Positions 37,454 to 46,115 of a DNA stretch of 64,000 nt are shown one piece after another (position 1 is the stretch's first letter; each line of letters starts with the position of its first letter). The position numbers were made by a program, and so were the translations under genes. The notes below the pieces were generated by a model, which saw nothing but the letters and a program-made list of their open reading frames with translations, was not told where the DNA came from and made no database searches. The stretch spans positions 186,001 through 250,000 of the forward strand of contig NZ_CP083564.1 in assembly GCF_025143985.1 (NCBI RefSeq), written 5' to 3'. The stretch comes from Sulfitobacter sp. W027 (GTDB lineage: Bacteria; Pseudomonadota; Alphaproteobacteria; Rhodobacterales; Rhodobacteraceae).

Positions 37454-38812
37454 ATGACCATGATGAAGACCAACCTCCTTTCTGCCGTGGTATCTTTGGG
37501 CCTTGCCCTGCCGGGAACGGCAGTGCTGGCGCAGGACACAGCGACAGAAGAAGAACTGCTAACAACTCCGGCGGAAACGCCGGAGACCGAGGCTGAGACT
37601 ACACCGGCTGACGCGCCCGCCACAGAAGAAGCCCCGGCTGAAGAAGCACCTGCTGAAGAGCCGGCTACCGACGCAGCCCCGGCTGACGAACCTGCCGCAG
37701 CCGATGCACCCGAAGTCGCACCCGCCCCATCTGAGGAGCCTGCGGCTGAGGAAGCACCTGCTGAGGAGACCACCACAGAAGAGGCACTTGCAGAGGAAGC
37801 CCCCGCTGAGGAAGCTGCGCCCGAAGAGGCTCCGGCAGAGGAACCTGCTGCTGAGGAAGAAGCAACCGAGGAAGCGCCTGCTGAGGACGCACCTGCCGAG
37901 GAAGCCGAAGCCACAGGTGAAGAGCAGTCCACCGCCGAAGAAAACGCCGATGCCGAAGTCATCGCCGAAGATGACGTTGCAGGCCAAGCGCATAGCGACG
38001 ATGCTGAAGTCGGTGTCATGGACGGCGAAGATCACGGTGAGGAACATGCCTCGGACGATCACGCTGGTGACGACGATCACGGCGATTCCCATGCTACGCC
38101 GCATATCGACAACATCGACTTCTCCTTCGACGGTCCCTTCGGTGGCTATGACGTAAACCAGCTTCAACGCGGTCTGCAGATCTACACCGAGGTTTGCGCG
38201 GCCTGCCACGGTCTGGAATATGTCGCGATGCGGACATTGGCGGACGAAAGCGGTCCGAACATGCCCGAAGAGCAGGTGATCGAGTACGCCAAGGGCTATG
38301 ACGTCTATGACGCCGAGTTGGACGACACCCGTCCCGGCACCCCGGTCGATCACTTCCCCGGTTCCAACCTGTCAAATGCACCTGACCTGTCGCTGATGGC
38401 GAAGAAACGCGCCGCGTTCCATGGTCCTTACGGTCTGGGCATCAACCAGTTCCTGAAAGGGATCGGCGGTCCGGAGTATATTACCGCGCTGTTGACCGGT
38501 TATACTGGCGAAGAGAAAGAGCAGGCAGGCACCGTTCTTTATGAGAACACCGTCTTCCCGGGGGGCTGGATCGCGATGGGTCCACCGTTGTCCGATGGTC
38601 TGGTTGAGTTCGCTGACGAACATGCCAATGACGCTCAGCATCTAGCTGAAGATGTCTCTGCTTTCCTGATGTGGACCGCCGAGCCCAAGCTGGGCGCGCG
38701 CAAGCAGGCTGGCTTTGCCGGTGTCGTGCTGCTGGGTCTGCTGTCGGTGTTGCTGTATCTGACCAACAAAAAGCTTTGGGCACCGATCAAGAACCGCCGC
38801 AAGGACGACTGA
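37454..38812 (+). CDS. petC: cytochrome c1 with a long acidic Ala/Glu/Pro extension
   Basis: A protein of 452 aa with a signal peptide (about 1-27). Residues 28-215 are a low-complexity acidic region built from EEAPAEE-like units and ending in a His/Asp-rich stretch ([16 protein letters not shown]). The normal c1 domain follows: heme site CAACH (Cys248, Cys251, His252), the methionine-ligand region AMGPPLSD, and a C-terminal anchor [16 protein letters not shown]. Paracoccus cytochrome c1 has a comparable acidic extension that guides cytochrome c552; most Rhodobacter c1 proteins lack it. It is last in petABC. Confidence 0.96.
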   Translation: MTMMKTNLLSAVVSLGLALPGTAVLAQDTATEEELLTTPAETPETEAETTPADAPATEEAPAEEAPAEEPATDAAPADEPAAADAPEVAPAPSEEPAAEEAPAEETTTEEALAEEAPAEEAAPEEAPAEEPAAEEEATEEAPAEDAPAEEAEATGEEQSTAEENADAEVIAEDDVAGQAHSDDAEVGVMDGEDHGEEHASDDHAGDDDHGDSHATPHIDNIDFSFDGPFGGYDVNQLQRGLQIYTEVCAACHGLEYVAMRTLADESGPNMPEEQVIEYAKGYDVYDAELDDTRPGTPVDHFPGSNLSNAPDLSLMAKKRAAFHGPYGLGINQFLKGIGGPEYITALLTGYTGEEKEQAGTVLYENTVFPGGWIAMGPPLSDGLVEFADEHANDAQHLAEDVSAFLMWTAEPKLGARKQAGFAGVVLLGLLSVLLYLTNKKLWAPIKNRRKDD

Positions 38813-38842
38813 TCGGGCCACGGCCTTTTAGGAAATGAGAAG

Positions 38843-38869
38843 GGGCGTCGGATAACCGGCGCCCTTTTT
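38843..38869 (+). terminator. intrinsic terminator of petABC
   Basis: GGGCGTCGG and CCGGCGCCC form a 9-bp stem (one G-U) with an ATAA loop, followed by TTTTT, 30 bp after the petC stop. Confidence 0.93.
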
Positions 38870-39076
38870 CCATTTCTGGACTTGCTAAATGGTGGCGGTA
38901 ATTTTGCCTAAAACCTCGCAACGCGTTCCGCCCGGTGGCACACCGGGCATCGCCCTCCTTGACCCCGGAGGACGATTTTGCGACGTGTCATAGTGCTGGA
39001 TCGGTTCGGGTGTGGTGGCCCTTGCGCCGAAAGAATCGTTTCGGATCGGCCCCCAGGGAGGACGATGCCCTTCGCG

Positions 39077-40330
39077 CTAGGCGGTCAGCTGGGCGCCAGA
39101 GATTCCAGTAATCTCGGCCCGCACGATCGAGCCCTCGTTCTGCGGCGCGGCAAAGCTCACCTCAGTAAACTGCGCCGTGCGGCCCATGTGCGGGTTTTCC
39201 ATCAGCACATCGTGCGTGCGTCCGACTTGCGCGTTCAGATGCAGTTGCACCTGCCGCTCTCCCGCCGCGCGCAGCCGTGCCGCGCGCTCTTTGATAGCGG
39301 CACCATTCACCGCAGGCATTCGCGCCGCAGGCGTGCCGGGACGGGCAGAATAGGGGAAGACGTGGAGCCACGTCAGGTCGCATTCCTCGACCAGTTTCAG
39401 CGAGTTTTCAAACATCGCCTCGGTTTCGGTCGGGAAACCGGCGATGATGTCAGCACCGAAGGTCATGTCAGGCCGCAACGCCCGCGCCTCTTGAGCAAAA
39501 CGGATCGCATCGTCACGCAGGTGCCGGCGCTTCATGCGCTTGAGGATCATGTCGTCGCCATGCTGCAACGAAAGGTGCAGATGCGGCATCAGACGCGGCT
39601 CGGTCGCGATGGCCTGCATTAGGTTCTCGTCAACCTCAATCGAATCGATCGAGGAAATCCGAAGTCGCGGCAGATCGGGCACCAACCGTAGGATGCGCAT
39701 CACCAAATCGCCGAGTTTCGGTGTGGCGGGTAGGTCAGCGCCCCAAGAGGTCAGGTCGACCCCAGTCAGCACTACCTCGTTAAAGCCTTTGTCGGCCAAC
39801 CGCTTGATCTGATCCACCACCACGCCAGCAGGGACGGATCGCGAATTGCCGCGACCGTAAGGAATGATGCAGAAGGTGCAGCGATGGTCGCAGCCGTTCT
39901 GGACCTGCACATAGGCGCGGCTGCGGGTGCCGAACCCGTCAATCAGGTGGCCTGCCGTTTCAGTGACCGACATGATGTCGTCGACTTGCACCGTCTCCGT
40001 CTCGCCAATGAAATCAGCCGCCAAGCCCTGCCATGTCGCGCCCTGCATCTTTTCGGTGTTGCCGATCACGGCATCGACTTCGGGCATGGCGTTGAAAGTC
40101 TCAGGCTCGGTTTGTGCGGCGCAGCCGGTGACGATTAAACGCGCGTCGGGATGCGCTTTGCGCAATTTGCGGATGTCTTGACGGGCCTTGCGGACGGCTT
40201 CGGCGGTTACGGCGCAGGTGTTGACAACCACAGCGTTCTGCAACCCAGCCTGTTCGGCCAATTCCTTCATCGCCTCGGTTTCATAGGCATTAAGACGACA
40301 GCCCATGGTGCTGAAAACGGGGGCGCTCAT
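39077..40330 (-). CDS. mtaB: MtaB, tRNA-t6A37 methylthiotransferase
   Basis: A protein of 417 aa. Three cysteines for the auxiliary 4Fe-4S cluster (Cys11 in MGCRLN, Cys39 in NTCAVT, Cys70 in GCAAQ) and the radical-SAM triad CDHRCTFC (Cys147, 151, 154) are complete. It makes 2-methylthio-t6A37 in tRNAs reading ANN codons, tRNA-Lys(UUU) among them; a gene for that tRNA lies about 1 kb away. It overlaps dapF by 4 bp. Confidence 0.95.
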   Translation of the reverse strand: MSAPVFSTMGCRLNAYETEAMKELAEQAGLQNAVVVNTCAVTAEAVRKARQDIRKLRKAHPDARLIVTGCAAQTEPETFNAMPEVDAVIGNTEKMQGATWQGLAADFIGETETVQVDDIMSVTETAGHLIDGFGTRSRAYVQVQNGCDHRCTFCIIPYGRGNSRSVPAGVVVDQIKRLADKGFNEVVLTGVDLTSWGADLPATPKLGDLVMRILRLVPDLPRLRISSIDSIEVDENLMQAIATEPRLMPHLHLSLQHGDDMILKRMKRRHLRDDAIRFAQEARALRPDMTFGADIIAGFPTETEAMFENSLKLVEECDLTWLHVFPYSARPGTPAARMPAVNGAAIKERAARLRAAGERQVQLHLNAQVGRTHDVLMENPHMGRTAQFTEVSFAAPQNEGSIVRAEITGISGAQLTA

Positions 40331-41169
40331 GTCAGGCTCTCCAGAAAATCGGCGGTAAAGGTGCCTGAGAAGACATGCATCGTCGGCCCGGTCATCCAGA
40401 CACCGTCATCGCGCCAGTCGATGTGTAACGTGCCGCCGTCGAGATCGATGCGTACGGCACGTCCCGTCAGGCCCCGCCGGGCGGCAGCCACGGCAGTAGC
40501 GCAGGAAGAGGAACCGGAGGCCAGTGTTACGCCAACGCCCCGCTCCCAAACCCGCATACGGATGTGGTCGGGGCCGACGATCTGAGCGACTTGGACATTG
40601 GTGCGTTCGGGATAGAGCGGATCATGTTCGGCGCGCGGGCCGATGTCCGACAGATCCACAGCTTCGGCATCCTCCACAAAGAAAGTGCAATGCGGATTGC
40701 CCATTCCAGTGGCGACAGGATCACCGTCAATCGGCAGGTGCAGCGTGCCCATCTCGTGCGCCAGCGGCACCTCGTCCCATTTCAGTTGCGGATGGCCCAT
40801 ATTGACCGAGGTCAGACCATTGCCCGCGTCCTTTGCCGCCAGATCGCCCCGCGGGGTGGTCAGATGCAACGAATCACGGCCCGTCTCATCCATCAAGAAA
40901 CGCGCGATGCAGCGGGTCGCATTGCCGCAGGCCGAAGACAGCGAGCCGTCGGAATTGTAAAATGTCAGATGCGCATCTCCCGCACCTTGTGTGATGACCG
41001 CAAGCTGATCGAATCCCACACCAAATTGCCGATGCCCGATCGCCTTGGCCATCTCAGGGGTCACTTCAATTGCCTGCGCGCGAGCATCCAGCACGACAAA
41101 GTCGTTGCCGAGGCCATGCATCTTCATGAAGGGCAAAACGGGGGTCTGATTGCTGTACATTCGGCGCAT
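40327..41169 (-). CDS. dapF: diaminopimelate epimerase DapF
   Basis: A protein of 280 aa from the first ATG (41169); a second ATG at 41160 is equally possible. The fold is clear: MKMHGLGNDFVVLDA, FYNSDGSLSSACGNATRC with catalytic Cys81, GNPHCTFFV and WERGVGVTLASGSSSC. At the second active-site position the usual ACGTGAC reads ASGSSSC, so the second cysteine (residue 218) is serine here while Cys223 is kept. It interconverts LL- and meso-diaminopimelate for lysine and peptidoglycan. It is coupled to mtaB by an ATGA overlap. Confidence 0.9.
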   Translation of the reverse strand: MRRMYSNQTPVLPFMKMHGLGNDFVVLDARAQAIEVTPEMAKAIGHRQFGVGFDQLAVITQGAGDAHLTFYNSDGSLSSACGNATRCIARFLMDETGRDSLHLTTPRGDLAAKDAGNGLTSVNMGHPQLKWDEVPLAHEMGTLHLPIDGDPVATGMGNPHCTFFVEDAEAVDLSDIGPRAEHDPLYPERTNVQVAQIVGPDHIRMRVWERGVGVTLASGSSSCATAVAAARRGLTGRAVRIDLDGGTLHIDWRDDGVWMTGPTMHVFSGTFTADFLESLT

Positions 41170-41225
41170 ATAACCCCGGCATGAAAACTAATCCAGCATC
41201 TCGCAATATTTTCGCGATTAAGGGC

Positions 41226-41254
41226 TTGACCCTGCCGCGCCAAATTTCTAGTTA
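41226..41254 (+). promoter_or_regulatory. sigma-70-type promoter of tRNA-Lys
   Basis: TTGACC (41226-41231) and TAGTTA (41249-41254) are separated by exactly 17 nt, and the -10 box ends 10 nt before the mature tRNA 5' end. Confidence 0.75.
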
Positions 41255-41264
41255 CCCGCCTAGT

Positions 41265-41340
41265 GGGCCGTTAGCTCAGTTGGTAGAGCAACTGACTTTT
41301 AATCAGTAGGTCGATGGTTCGAACCCATCACGGCTCACCA
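41265..41340 (+). tRNA. tRNA-Lys (anticodon UUU)
   Basis: A 76-nt cloverleaf with encoded CCA. The acceptor stem GGGCCGU pairs with ACGGCUC (one G-U), the anticodon stem ACUGA/UCAGU holds the loop CUUUUAA, and the T arm GAUGG-UUCGAAC-CCAUC is perfect. The 3' 56 nt form part of a 58-bp repeat found again at 59281, so this gene is the integration target of the neighbouring element and stays intact. Confidence 0.98.
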
Positions 41341-41342
41341 CT
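41285..41342 (+). repeat. attL, left 58-bp direct repeat
   Basis: It begins at AGAGCAACTGAC in the D-arm side of tRNA-Lys, covers anticodon and T arms to CCA, and continues 2 bp beyond. It is identical to 59281-59338; the base before differs (T versus C), as does the base after. Confidence 0.95.
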
Positions 41343-41404
41343 TTCTCTTTCTGTATCAAGAGGTTGTGTTGTGGTGTTCCGGTGCCGCAGTCGGCTGTGC
41401 CCTA

Positions 41405-41427
41405 TTGGGGGACATATGGGGGACAAT
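41405..41427 (+). repeat. putative integrase arm-type site, left
   Basis: The motif TGGGGGACA occurs twice here, 11-12 bp apart, 63 bp inside attL. The 23-bp block matches the block at 59118-59140 at 21 positions in the same orientation, which suits a tyrosine-integrase arm-binding site. Confidence 0.6.
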
Positions 41428-41582
41428 GTCATCGCTCTCAAATCGAGAGACCGTGTCGGCACCTAGTTCGTGTCCTTCCCTCAAGCAAGCGATTCTCAGG
41501 TCACGACTTTGGCTGAAACAATTGGCACGTAAGCTCGGGCGACGCCCGGCGGCGGATCATCGCCCCATTTTCCTAAGTGAAG

Positions 41583-41614
41583 AGGCTGCTGCACGCGAAG
41601 TGCCTACAGCAGCC
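41583..41614. other. nested hairpin near attL
   Basis: AGGCTGCT and AGCAGCCT enclose GCAC-GCGAA-GTGC with a 4-nt bulge (CTAC). The stem is long and stable but is not followed by a U tract in either direction. It may be a transcript end or a recombination-related structure. Confidence 0.5.
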
Positions 41615-41844
41615 TGACTCTAAAGTTAGTTAAGAGTTCAAATCCCCACATTTTGGCTTTGTATCCCGGCCCAGCACCACATCAAGTGGTGCAAGGCGAG
41701 GGTAGCAAATTCTTCAGGTAGGTGACTGAAGAGTGAGTCAAGAAAATCCGCGTCAAACACGTCAATATAACGCACTGAAATAAAATAGTAATTCTGAAAA
41801 AAGGTGTCGCGTCATATACGTGCAATCAAGAGTGGGACAAGAAA

Positions 41845-43299
41845 TCAAGCCCAGACGGGGTAGTAGCCAGCCTTGGGGTGAGCCTCGTCAGCCACTTTAA
41901 TTAATCCCGCTTCCAAAGCTTTGCTGATGACACCACTCACCATGGAGGCATTCTTGGGATCAACCCCTAAGCGCCCGCAAAGTGAATTGTTCTTCATCCG
42001 GTCCCCGGCCATAAATTTCAAGACCGTATGCCAGTAGCAAGCTCGAACACGTTCGTCCCGACTCATCTCAGCAAACGTTCGGGGGCCGTACATTACAACT
42101 TGCATTGAATTATTGTTGTCTTTCAGAAGAGGCGCGGGCAGCTGATAGAACTCAACTTCAGTAAACACTTTGTCCAAGCCGCTGCCTTGCTCCTCGCACA
42201 TGCCCATACGCCTCATGAGTGAAGCTAAGCTTTCATTTCGTGATCGCGGAGGCAAATCTACCATTCGGTCTGGAGGTACTAGTGGGCTACCGGGGTTGGT
42301 AATCTCAATTCGGTCCTCGAACAGCTCCACCTGGGGGCCAGTCCCAGAAATTGTCATATCTTGGTGAATCAGGGCGTTCGCAACTAGCTCACGCAAAGAA
42401 AGCTCTGGGAAAAGCGGCCTAGTTTCACGCAACGCCTGACCGATGTGCTCGTTAGTGGGTAGTAGCGCGTTGATAAATGCCATGAGACCTTCAAAACCGG
42501 TCGCGTATCCTTTGCGTCCATCTTGTCTATGGGTCACTATAGAAGCCCTGCTGGCACCGTCATACCTGACGAACCTGACCGCTTTGCGCTCCAAGCTACT
42601 GTTGAAGTCACGAAGATCATTAGCGAAAAGAATTGCCCCAAGGTTCAGTACATTCCATCTGCCACCGACATCCTTGTGTATCAGTCGGTCAGCCTCCATT
42701 TTCTCTAAAATCTGCGTGGGGCTGTCAGGCATTTGCTGTTTCGTCAGTGTAAAATAGGAATTGGCATCAAGAAGTTTCATAATATCTTCAGGCAGCACAA
42801 AGTTCAGAGCGACTCCGCTTTCCCAAGTATATGGGCGCATCTTCTCAATCAGAGCGGTGTATCTCTCTGGGTCTTCTGAGAGGCGAGGCGTAGCGCTACC
42901 CACTCGAATATATTGGACGCCCTCAAATGAAACTGGGGCCATGGTAGGAGCCGGAATTTCCAGCAACACGAGTTTTCCGTCCGGGTGATCAACTGTGCGA
43001 AAGGTAAACGCAGGAGATGGACTGAGCTTCTGCCTCAACCAGAACTCGAACACCTGATTTCCGACCTTTTTAAGTCCCGGGTCAAAGGTCGTTGAAACTA
43101 CCGCATGTGACTTGTCCTCGACACCCCACACTAGGAAAGCAGTCTCTTTTCCTTCAAGCCTGGCCGCGTTTGAAAGGGCTGAAATCAGCACTCCGATTTT
43201 TTGCGGATCGGCTTGGTTGACCTTAAACTCTAGCCAAGGGGATTCCGCCGAAAGCCCCCGGAGATCATCGATTAAAGCTATATCTCGCTCTTCCTGCAC
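41845..43299 (-). CDS. Schlafen/AlbA_2-domain ATP-binding protein
   Basis: A protein of 484 aa. Residues about 10-150 form an AlbA_2 (Schlafen-like) domain: ESPWLEFKVNQ at the start, then ISALSNAARLEG, FLVWGVEDKSH and the closing YIRVGSATPRLSEDPERY. Residues about 290-400 contain the GHKL-type ATPase region (LVANALIHQDMTISGTGPQVEL, FEDRIEITNPG, GSGLDKVF), and the C-terminus is a winged helix (NNSLCGRLGVDPKNASMVSGVISKALEAGLI). Such COG2865 proteins are called regulators or helicases and are often found in mobile elements, sometimes as defence genes. It lies at the tRNA edge of the element, the usual place for cargo. Base composition is less GC-rich than the host genes. Confidence 0.85.
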   Translation of the reverse strand: MQEERDIALIDDLRGLSAESPWLEFKVNQADPQKIGVLISALSNAARLEGKETAFLVWGVEDKSHAVVSTTFDPGLKKVGNQVFEFWLRQKLSPSPAFTFRTVDHPDGKLVLLEIPAPTMAPVSFEGVQYIRVGSATPRLSEDPERYTALIEKMRPYTWESGVALNFVLPEDIMKLLDANSYFTLTKQQMPDSPTQILEKMEADRLIHKDVGGRWNVLNLGAILFANDLRDFNSSLERKAVRFVRYDGASRASIVTHRQDGRKGYATGFEGLMAFINALLPTNEHIGQALRETRPLFPELSLRELVANALIHQDMTISGTGPQVELFEDRIEITNPGSPLVPPDRMVDLPPRSRNESLASLMRRMGMCEEQGSGLDKVFTEVEFYQLPAPLLKDNNNSMQVVMYGPRTFAEMSRDERVRACYWHTVLKFMAGDRMKNNSLCGRLGVDPKNASMVSGVISKALEAGLIKVADEAHPKAGYYPVWA

Positions 43300-43603
43300 T
43301 GTGGCCCCCTGTTTGCCAGATACATTATCTCCGCAGAGGAACTGATCTACAAGGATTAGAAACGAACCACTTCAATACAGAATTTTAGCCTAACAACTTA
43401 CCCTCACAACATAAAAAATGCGAAAGCGACGTGACATGACGGTGGCTAAGTTTGCCTCCCAGCAACCACTAGTGGCAGATCAGCTTAAAACGACCGCAGA
43501 TCAAACCACCCGAACCGCTCAGCATACGCGTTGCGCTGCTTAAAGAGGCGAATGTTGGGACGCAGCTAGCGTTGCTCGACTTCAATGACGAGACGCGGAC
43601 GGC
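43300..43603. other. intergenic region in the element
   Basis: I see no gene in these 304 bp. The sequence is AT-richer than the chromosome and should contain the promoter of the Schlafen-type gene on the minus strand; no box is clear enough to name. Confidence 0.5.
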
Positions 43604-43717
43604 TTAAGCTGGGGGACACGGATGTAGTAGTCCCCGAGCCTCGTCAATGAACCCATACATCTCTACGTACTTGATCAAAGCAGCCTCTAGAAGCTTGATG
43701 CGCTCAGAGTCAGTCAT
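43604..43717 (-). CDS. small protein, 37 aa, phage-type
   Basis: An ATG at 43717 is preceded by GGAGG with an 8-nt spacer, a strong ribosome binding site. The 37-aa product starts MTDSERIKLLEAALIKYVEM and would be mainly one amphipathic helix. It continues the minus-strand series of small genes running from the repressor region. No function is known to me. Confidence 0.6.
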   Translation of the reverse strand: MTDSERIKLLEAALIKYVEMYGFIDEARGLLHPCPPA

Positions 43718-43853
43718 TCAGGTTGCCTCCCTTTGTTGCTCACGCAACGCTAATATGACATGGGGTATCGGTTTCGCCATGCATTTTTCTGTTCGAGCCA
43801 GCAAAGCTATGCTGAGAAAGGAATCGCGGCAAGCCCAGATAAGATGCCAAAAG

Positions 43854-43976
43854 TCAGATGTAGAGGGCTACGGCGAAAGCAAGCAACCACAGCATGCCAA
43901 CAGCCGCCGCGAACGCAATGCGCTCGAGCGTCCATCGATGTGTCTGCCGCTTCGTTTTCTCGTCATCATCAGCCAT
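43854..43976 (-). CDS. small single-helix membrane protein, 40 aa (putative)
   Basis: The predicted peptide has a charged N-terminus (MADDDEKTKRQTHRW) and one hydrophobic helix (IAFAAAVGMLWLLAFAVALY). There is no clear ribosome binding site, so the call rests on the charged-then-hydrophobic pattern and on a very similar neighbour. Small holin-like, toxin-like or regulatory peptides look like this; nothing decides between them. Confidence 0.4.
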   Translation of the reverse strand: MADDDEKTKRQTHRWTLERIAFAAAVGMLWLLAFAVALYI

Positions 43977-44053
43977 GACGAGTAAGTGGACTGATCCAAT
44001 GCGATGGCAAGCAAGCTGACTGAAAAATTTGGCTAGCTCACTTTGGGACGGCG

Positions 44054-44200
44054 CTAGCTGCGCATTACGTAACCGACCACCTCATAGACGGCATAGCCCC
44101 AGAGAACGACTAAGGTTGCGATAGCCAACCAGTATGACCTCCGCCAGCGGCGAGCTTTATGGATGAAGCGAACTTCATCCTCGTTATTTTTAGAAGACAT
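44054..44200 (-). CDS. small single-helix membrane protein, 48 aa (putative)
   Basis: The predicted peptide starts MSSKNNEDEVRFIHKARRWR and then has one hydrophobic helix (SYWLAIATLVVLWGYAVYEV). It has the same plan as the 40-aa protein downstream on the same strand. Only a weak ribosome binding site (GTCGG) is seen. The function is unknown. Confidence 0.4.
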   Translation of the reverse strand: MSSKNNEDEVRFIHKARRWRRSYWLAIATLVVLWGYAVYEVVGYVMRS

Positions 44201-44336
44201 CCGACTTTAACGTACTTTCATTCTATGGGTACGGTTCGGGCCGCTTTCGTTAGCCTTCTACCAGATATCGGGAGGGGTGCTATAATCTATATTAACTCGA
44301 AACCACTAAATATCAGGAATGTTGAGACAAAATGGC

Positions 44337-44843
44337 TCAATTCTGCCCTGTCCTTGAACATGCCACGACCAACGGCGGATCAGCGGGAAATGACCTCAGG
44401 TCGAACCACTTGAAGCGCGTGCCGTCTGGATTGCGCTGATCACCCATTACAATTTGAGGTGCGTTCACCCTGTTGCGGATAAGCGCGGCCCGAAAGGCGC
44501 GGAGGTCGAGCAGCCACCACGCCTCAAGGCCCGTCTGATCTGGGTTGGAATGGCCGTAGAACATCCAATCACCATTGCCGTTCACAATCTTGGAAAGCTC
44601 TGTCTGTGCGCCAGATGCCACTGCTGAGCGTATGGTGAACTGGTAGGGATAGCGCTGCGCGTAGCCGGGACGCCTTACCCGTGCGGCAACCCGCATGTCG
44701 CGGGCATCCAGCATCATGAGGTCGGTGGCTTGAATGTGGTCAAATGGGTCGGCAGCGGTTTCCAAAAGATAGCCGCCGATGAGTTGCTTAATCTCAGGCA
44801 AGAACCTGTCGGACCAGTTTCGGTTGTTGGTGTAGCAGTTCAT
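44337..44843 (-). CDS. hypothetical protein of the element (168 aa)
   Basis: The ATG at 44843 (MNCYTNNRNWSDRFLPEIKQ) has AGGAG 11 nt upstream. The protein resembles a group of phage-borne proteins of about 160 aa seen in alphaproteobacteria, with the conserved start NCYTNNRNWSDRF, TDLMMLDARDMRVAARVRRPGY and a C-terminal DLRSFP. The spaced acidic and basic residues after a predicted beta strand could suggest a nuclease fold, but I cannot confirm an active site. It is fourth in the operon starting at 46451. Confidence 0.75.
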   Translation of the reverse strand: MNCYTNNRNWSDRFLPEIKQLIGGYLLETAADPFDHIQATDLMMLDARDMRVAARVRRPGYAQRYPYQFTIRSAVASGAQTELSKIVNGNGDWMFYGHSNPDQTGLEAWWLLDLRAFRAALIRNRVNAPQIVMGDQRNPDGTRFKWFDLRSFPADPPLVVACSRTGQN

Positions 44844-44913
44844 TTGCTGACAGTCTCCTATGCGGCCCCCACCGCGTTGCCCACGCCCCGGCAGAGGGGC
44901 GCAGGCGGGTTTG

Positions 44914-45426
44914 TTAGGCCTTGGCCCGCAGGTATTCAATCACAGCCCTCTGAGCGCGCGGATACTGCTCACACAGCAGTTCTTCGGCGCAGTCCTCAAC
45001 GCACCATTCCAGCATGGCGGCTGCGTCTTCATCTGATTGAGGCTCAAAGCAGGAAATGCGTTCAGCAAGCCATTCGATATTCTGATCAAGCTCTGACAGT
45101 TCCGCAGGCTCCGCTGCCTGCTCAGCAGGTAGCGCCTGCATCAGCGCGTCTCTGGTGCGTTTTGCAGCCTTCCATTTATCCAGCAGCTGCACGGCACCTG
45201 TTCTCTGGCTGGCATCCTGCTCCGAGCGCTCCCCTCTAAGCTCAACCAGTTCAAGGGTGCTGATCAGGTCGCCCACCATGTTCCCCGCCAGCTTGACGGT
45301 ATGGGCGGTTGCTGCGTCGTCTCCCGGCTGCTCTGGCGCATCGCCTTCAAGAGAGCGAACACAGACGCGCAGAAGGCTGCTGAGGTCGCATGCGTGAGAA
45401 ATTGCGGTTGCGAAGTTCGTGTTCAT
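44914..45426 (-). CDS. hypothetical acidic protein (170 aa)
   Basis: It starts on an ATGA overlap with the preceding gene at 45423-45426, so translation is coupled. The sequence is acidic and probably all-helical, with no signal peptide or known motif. It belongs to the operon under the divergent promoter at the repressor gene. No function is recognised. Confidence 0.7.
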   Translation of the reverse strand: MNTNFATAISHACDLSSLLRVCVRSLEGDAPEQPGDDAATAHTVKLAGNMVGDLISTLELVELRGERSEQDASQRTGAVQLLDKWKAAKRTRDALMQALPAEQAAEPAELSELDQNIEWLAERISCFEPQSDEDAAAMLEWCVEDCAEELLCEQYPRAQRAVIEYLRAKA

Positions 45427-46034
45427 TGTACGGCCTCCCCTGCCAAACGACGCGCGCCTGTGCGCAAGTTCAGCATTGCGATGTAGGTTGGATTGCTCAT
45501 AGACGCCTGCCAGTCAGGCGATCCCATGTGCGAGACCGGCCCTTCAGTCTGCCAATGCATGTTGGCCAACGCGGCCAGCCCCTCTGCGGTTGTCGGCACG
45601 TGTTTCAGCATCTCACCCTCAAGGCGGTGCAGTTCTTCGATCATGTCATCAAGCAACGGGTCACTTCCATCCACGCTGTTGATCAGCTTGCGCAGCGGAC
45701 GGCACCGAGCGTCGAGATTAACCAGCGGATCGCGCTCACCTTCGGTCAACCGTTCGGCATCAGAGCGAAGGGCCGCAATAGCTTCATTAACCATGCCTTC
45801 GCAGATGAGGGCTTTAACCTTCCGCAAAGCATCAACCGGGGTTTGTGGTTCAATAGCCATAAGGGCGCGTTCAGCCTTACCTACCGCCTCGGCAGCGTCC
45901 CCGACTGCATCTTCCTTTGCAGGGGACGTCTTGCCGCCATTAGCTGCCTGATGTGTATCCCCTACGGCGATAGCGGCCTCATGGGCTTGGCGGGCATCTT
46001 GCAGGACCTGTAGGGCATTCGTGAATTTGGACAT
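45423..46034 (-). CDS. hypothetical helical protein (203 aa)
   Basis: The ATG at 46034 is preceded by GGAGG with a 9-nt spacer. The product is rich in Ala, Glu and Leu, and long helical stretches (ALRKVKALICEGMVNEAIAA; DDMIEELHRLEGEMLKHV) suggest coiled coil. No catalytic motif is seen. It is the second gene of the divergent operon. Confidence 0.72.
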   Translation of the reverse strand: MSKFTNALQVLQDARQAHEAAIAVGDTHQAANGGKTSPAKEDAVGDAAEAVGKAERALMAIEPQTPVDALRKVKALICEGMVNEAIAALRSDAERLTEGERDPLVNLDARCRPLRKLINSVDGSDPLLDDMIEELHRLEGEMLKHVPTTAEGLAALANMHWQTEGPVSHMGSPDWQASMSNPTYIAMLNLRTGARRLAGEAVQ

Positions 46035-46115
46035 GTGGGTTTCCTCCGTTCGTGTGGCGTTCAGCCACGGTGGTTTGATTGTCGGGAATTCAGGCGCGGT
46101 ATGGTGGACGCCACC

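Larger units (their letters stand above)
41341..41844. other. left end of the element, no clear gene
   Basis: These 504 bp follow the tRNA. They contain the arm-type repeat, a strong nested hairpin (41583-41614) and a smaller hairpin (GCACCAC-ATCAA-GTGGTGC, 41674-41692). An open frame from about 41427 has no ribosome binding site and no recognisable domain. The region lies past the 3' end of the Schlafen-type gene and may hold its terminator. Confidence 0.5.

Noticed and set aside
41427..41617. Open frame of about 63 codons next to attL
   Set aside because: No ribosome binding site, begins inside the arm-type repeat and ends in the hairpin; no recognisable motif.
43647..43985. A 112-codon plus-strand frame in the element
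   Set aside because: It covers two better-supported minus-strand small genes and has no ribosome binding site or domain.
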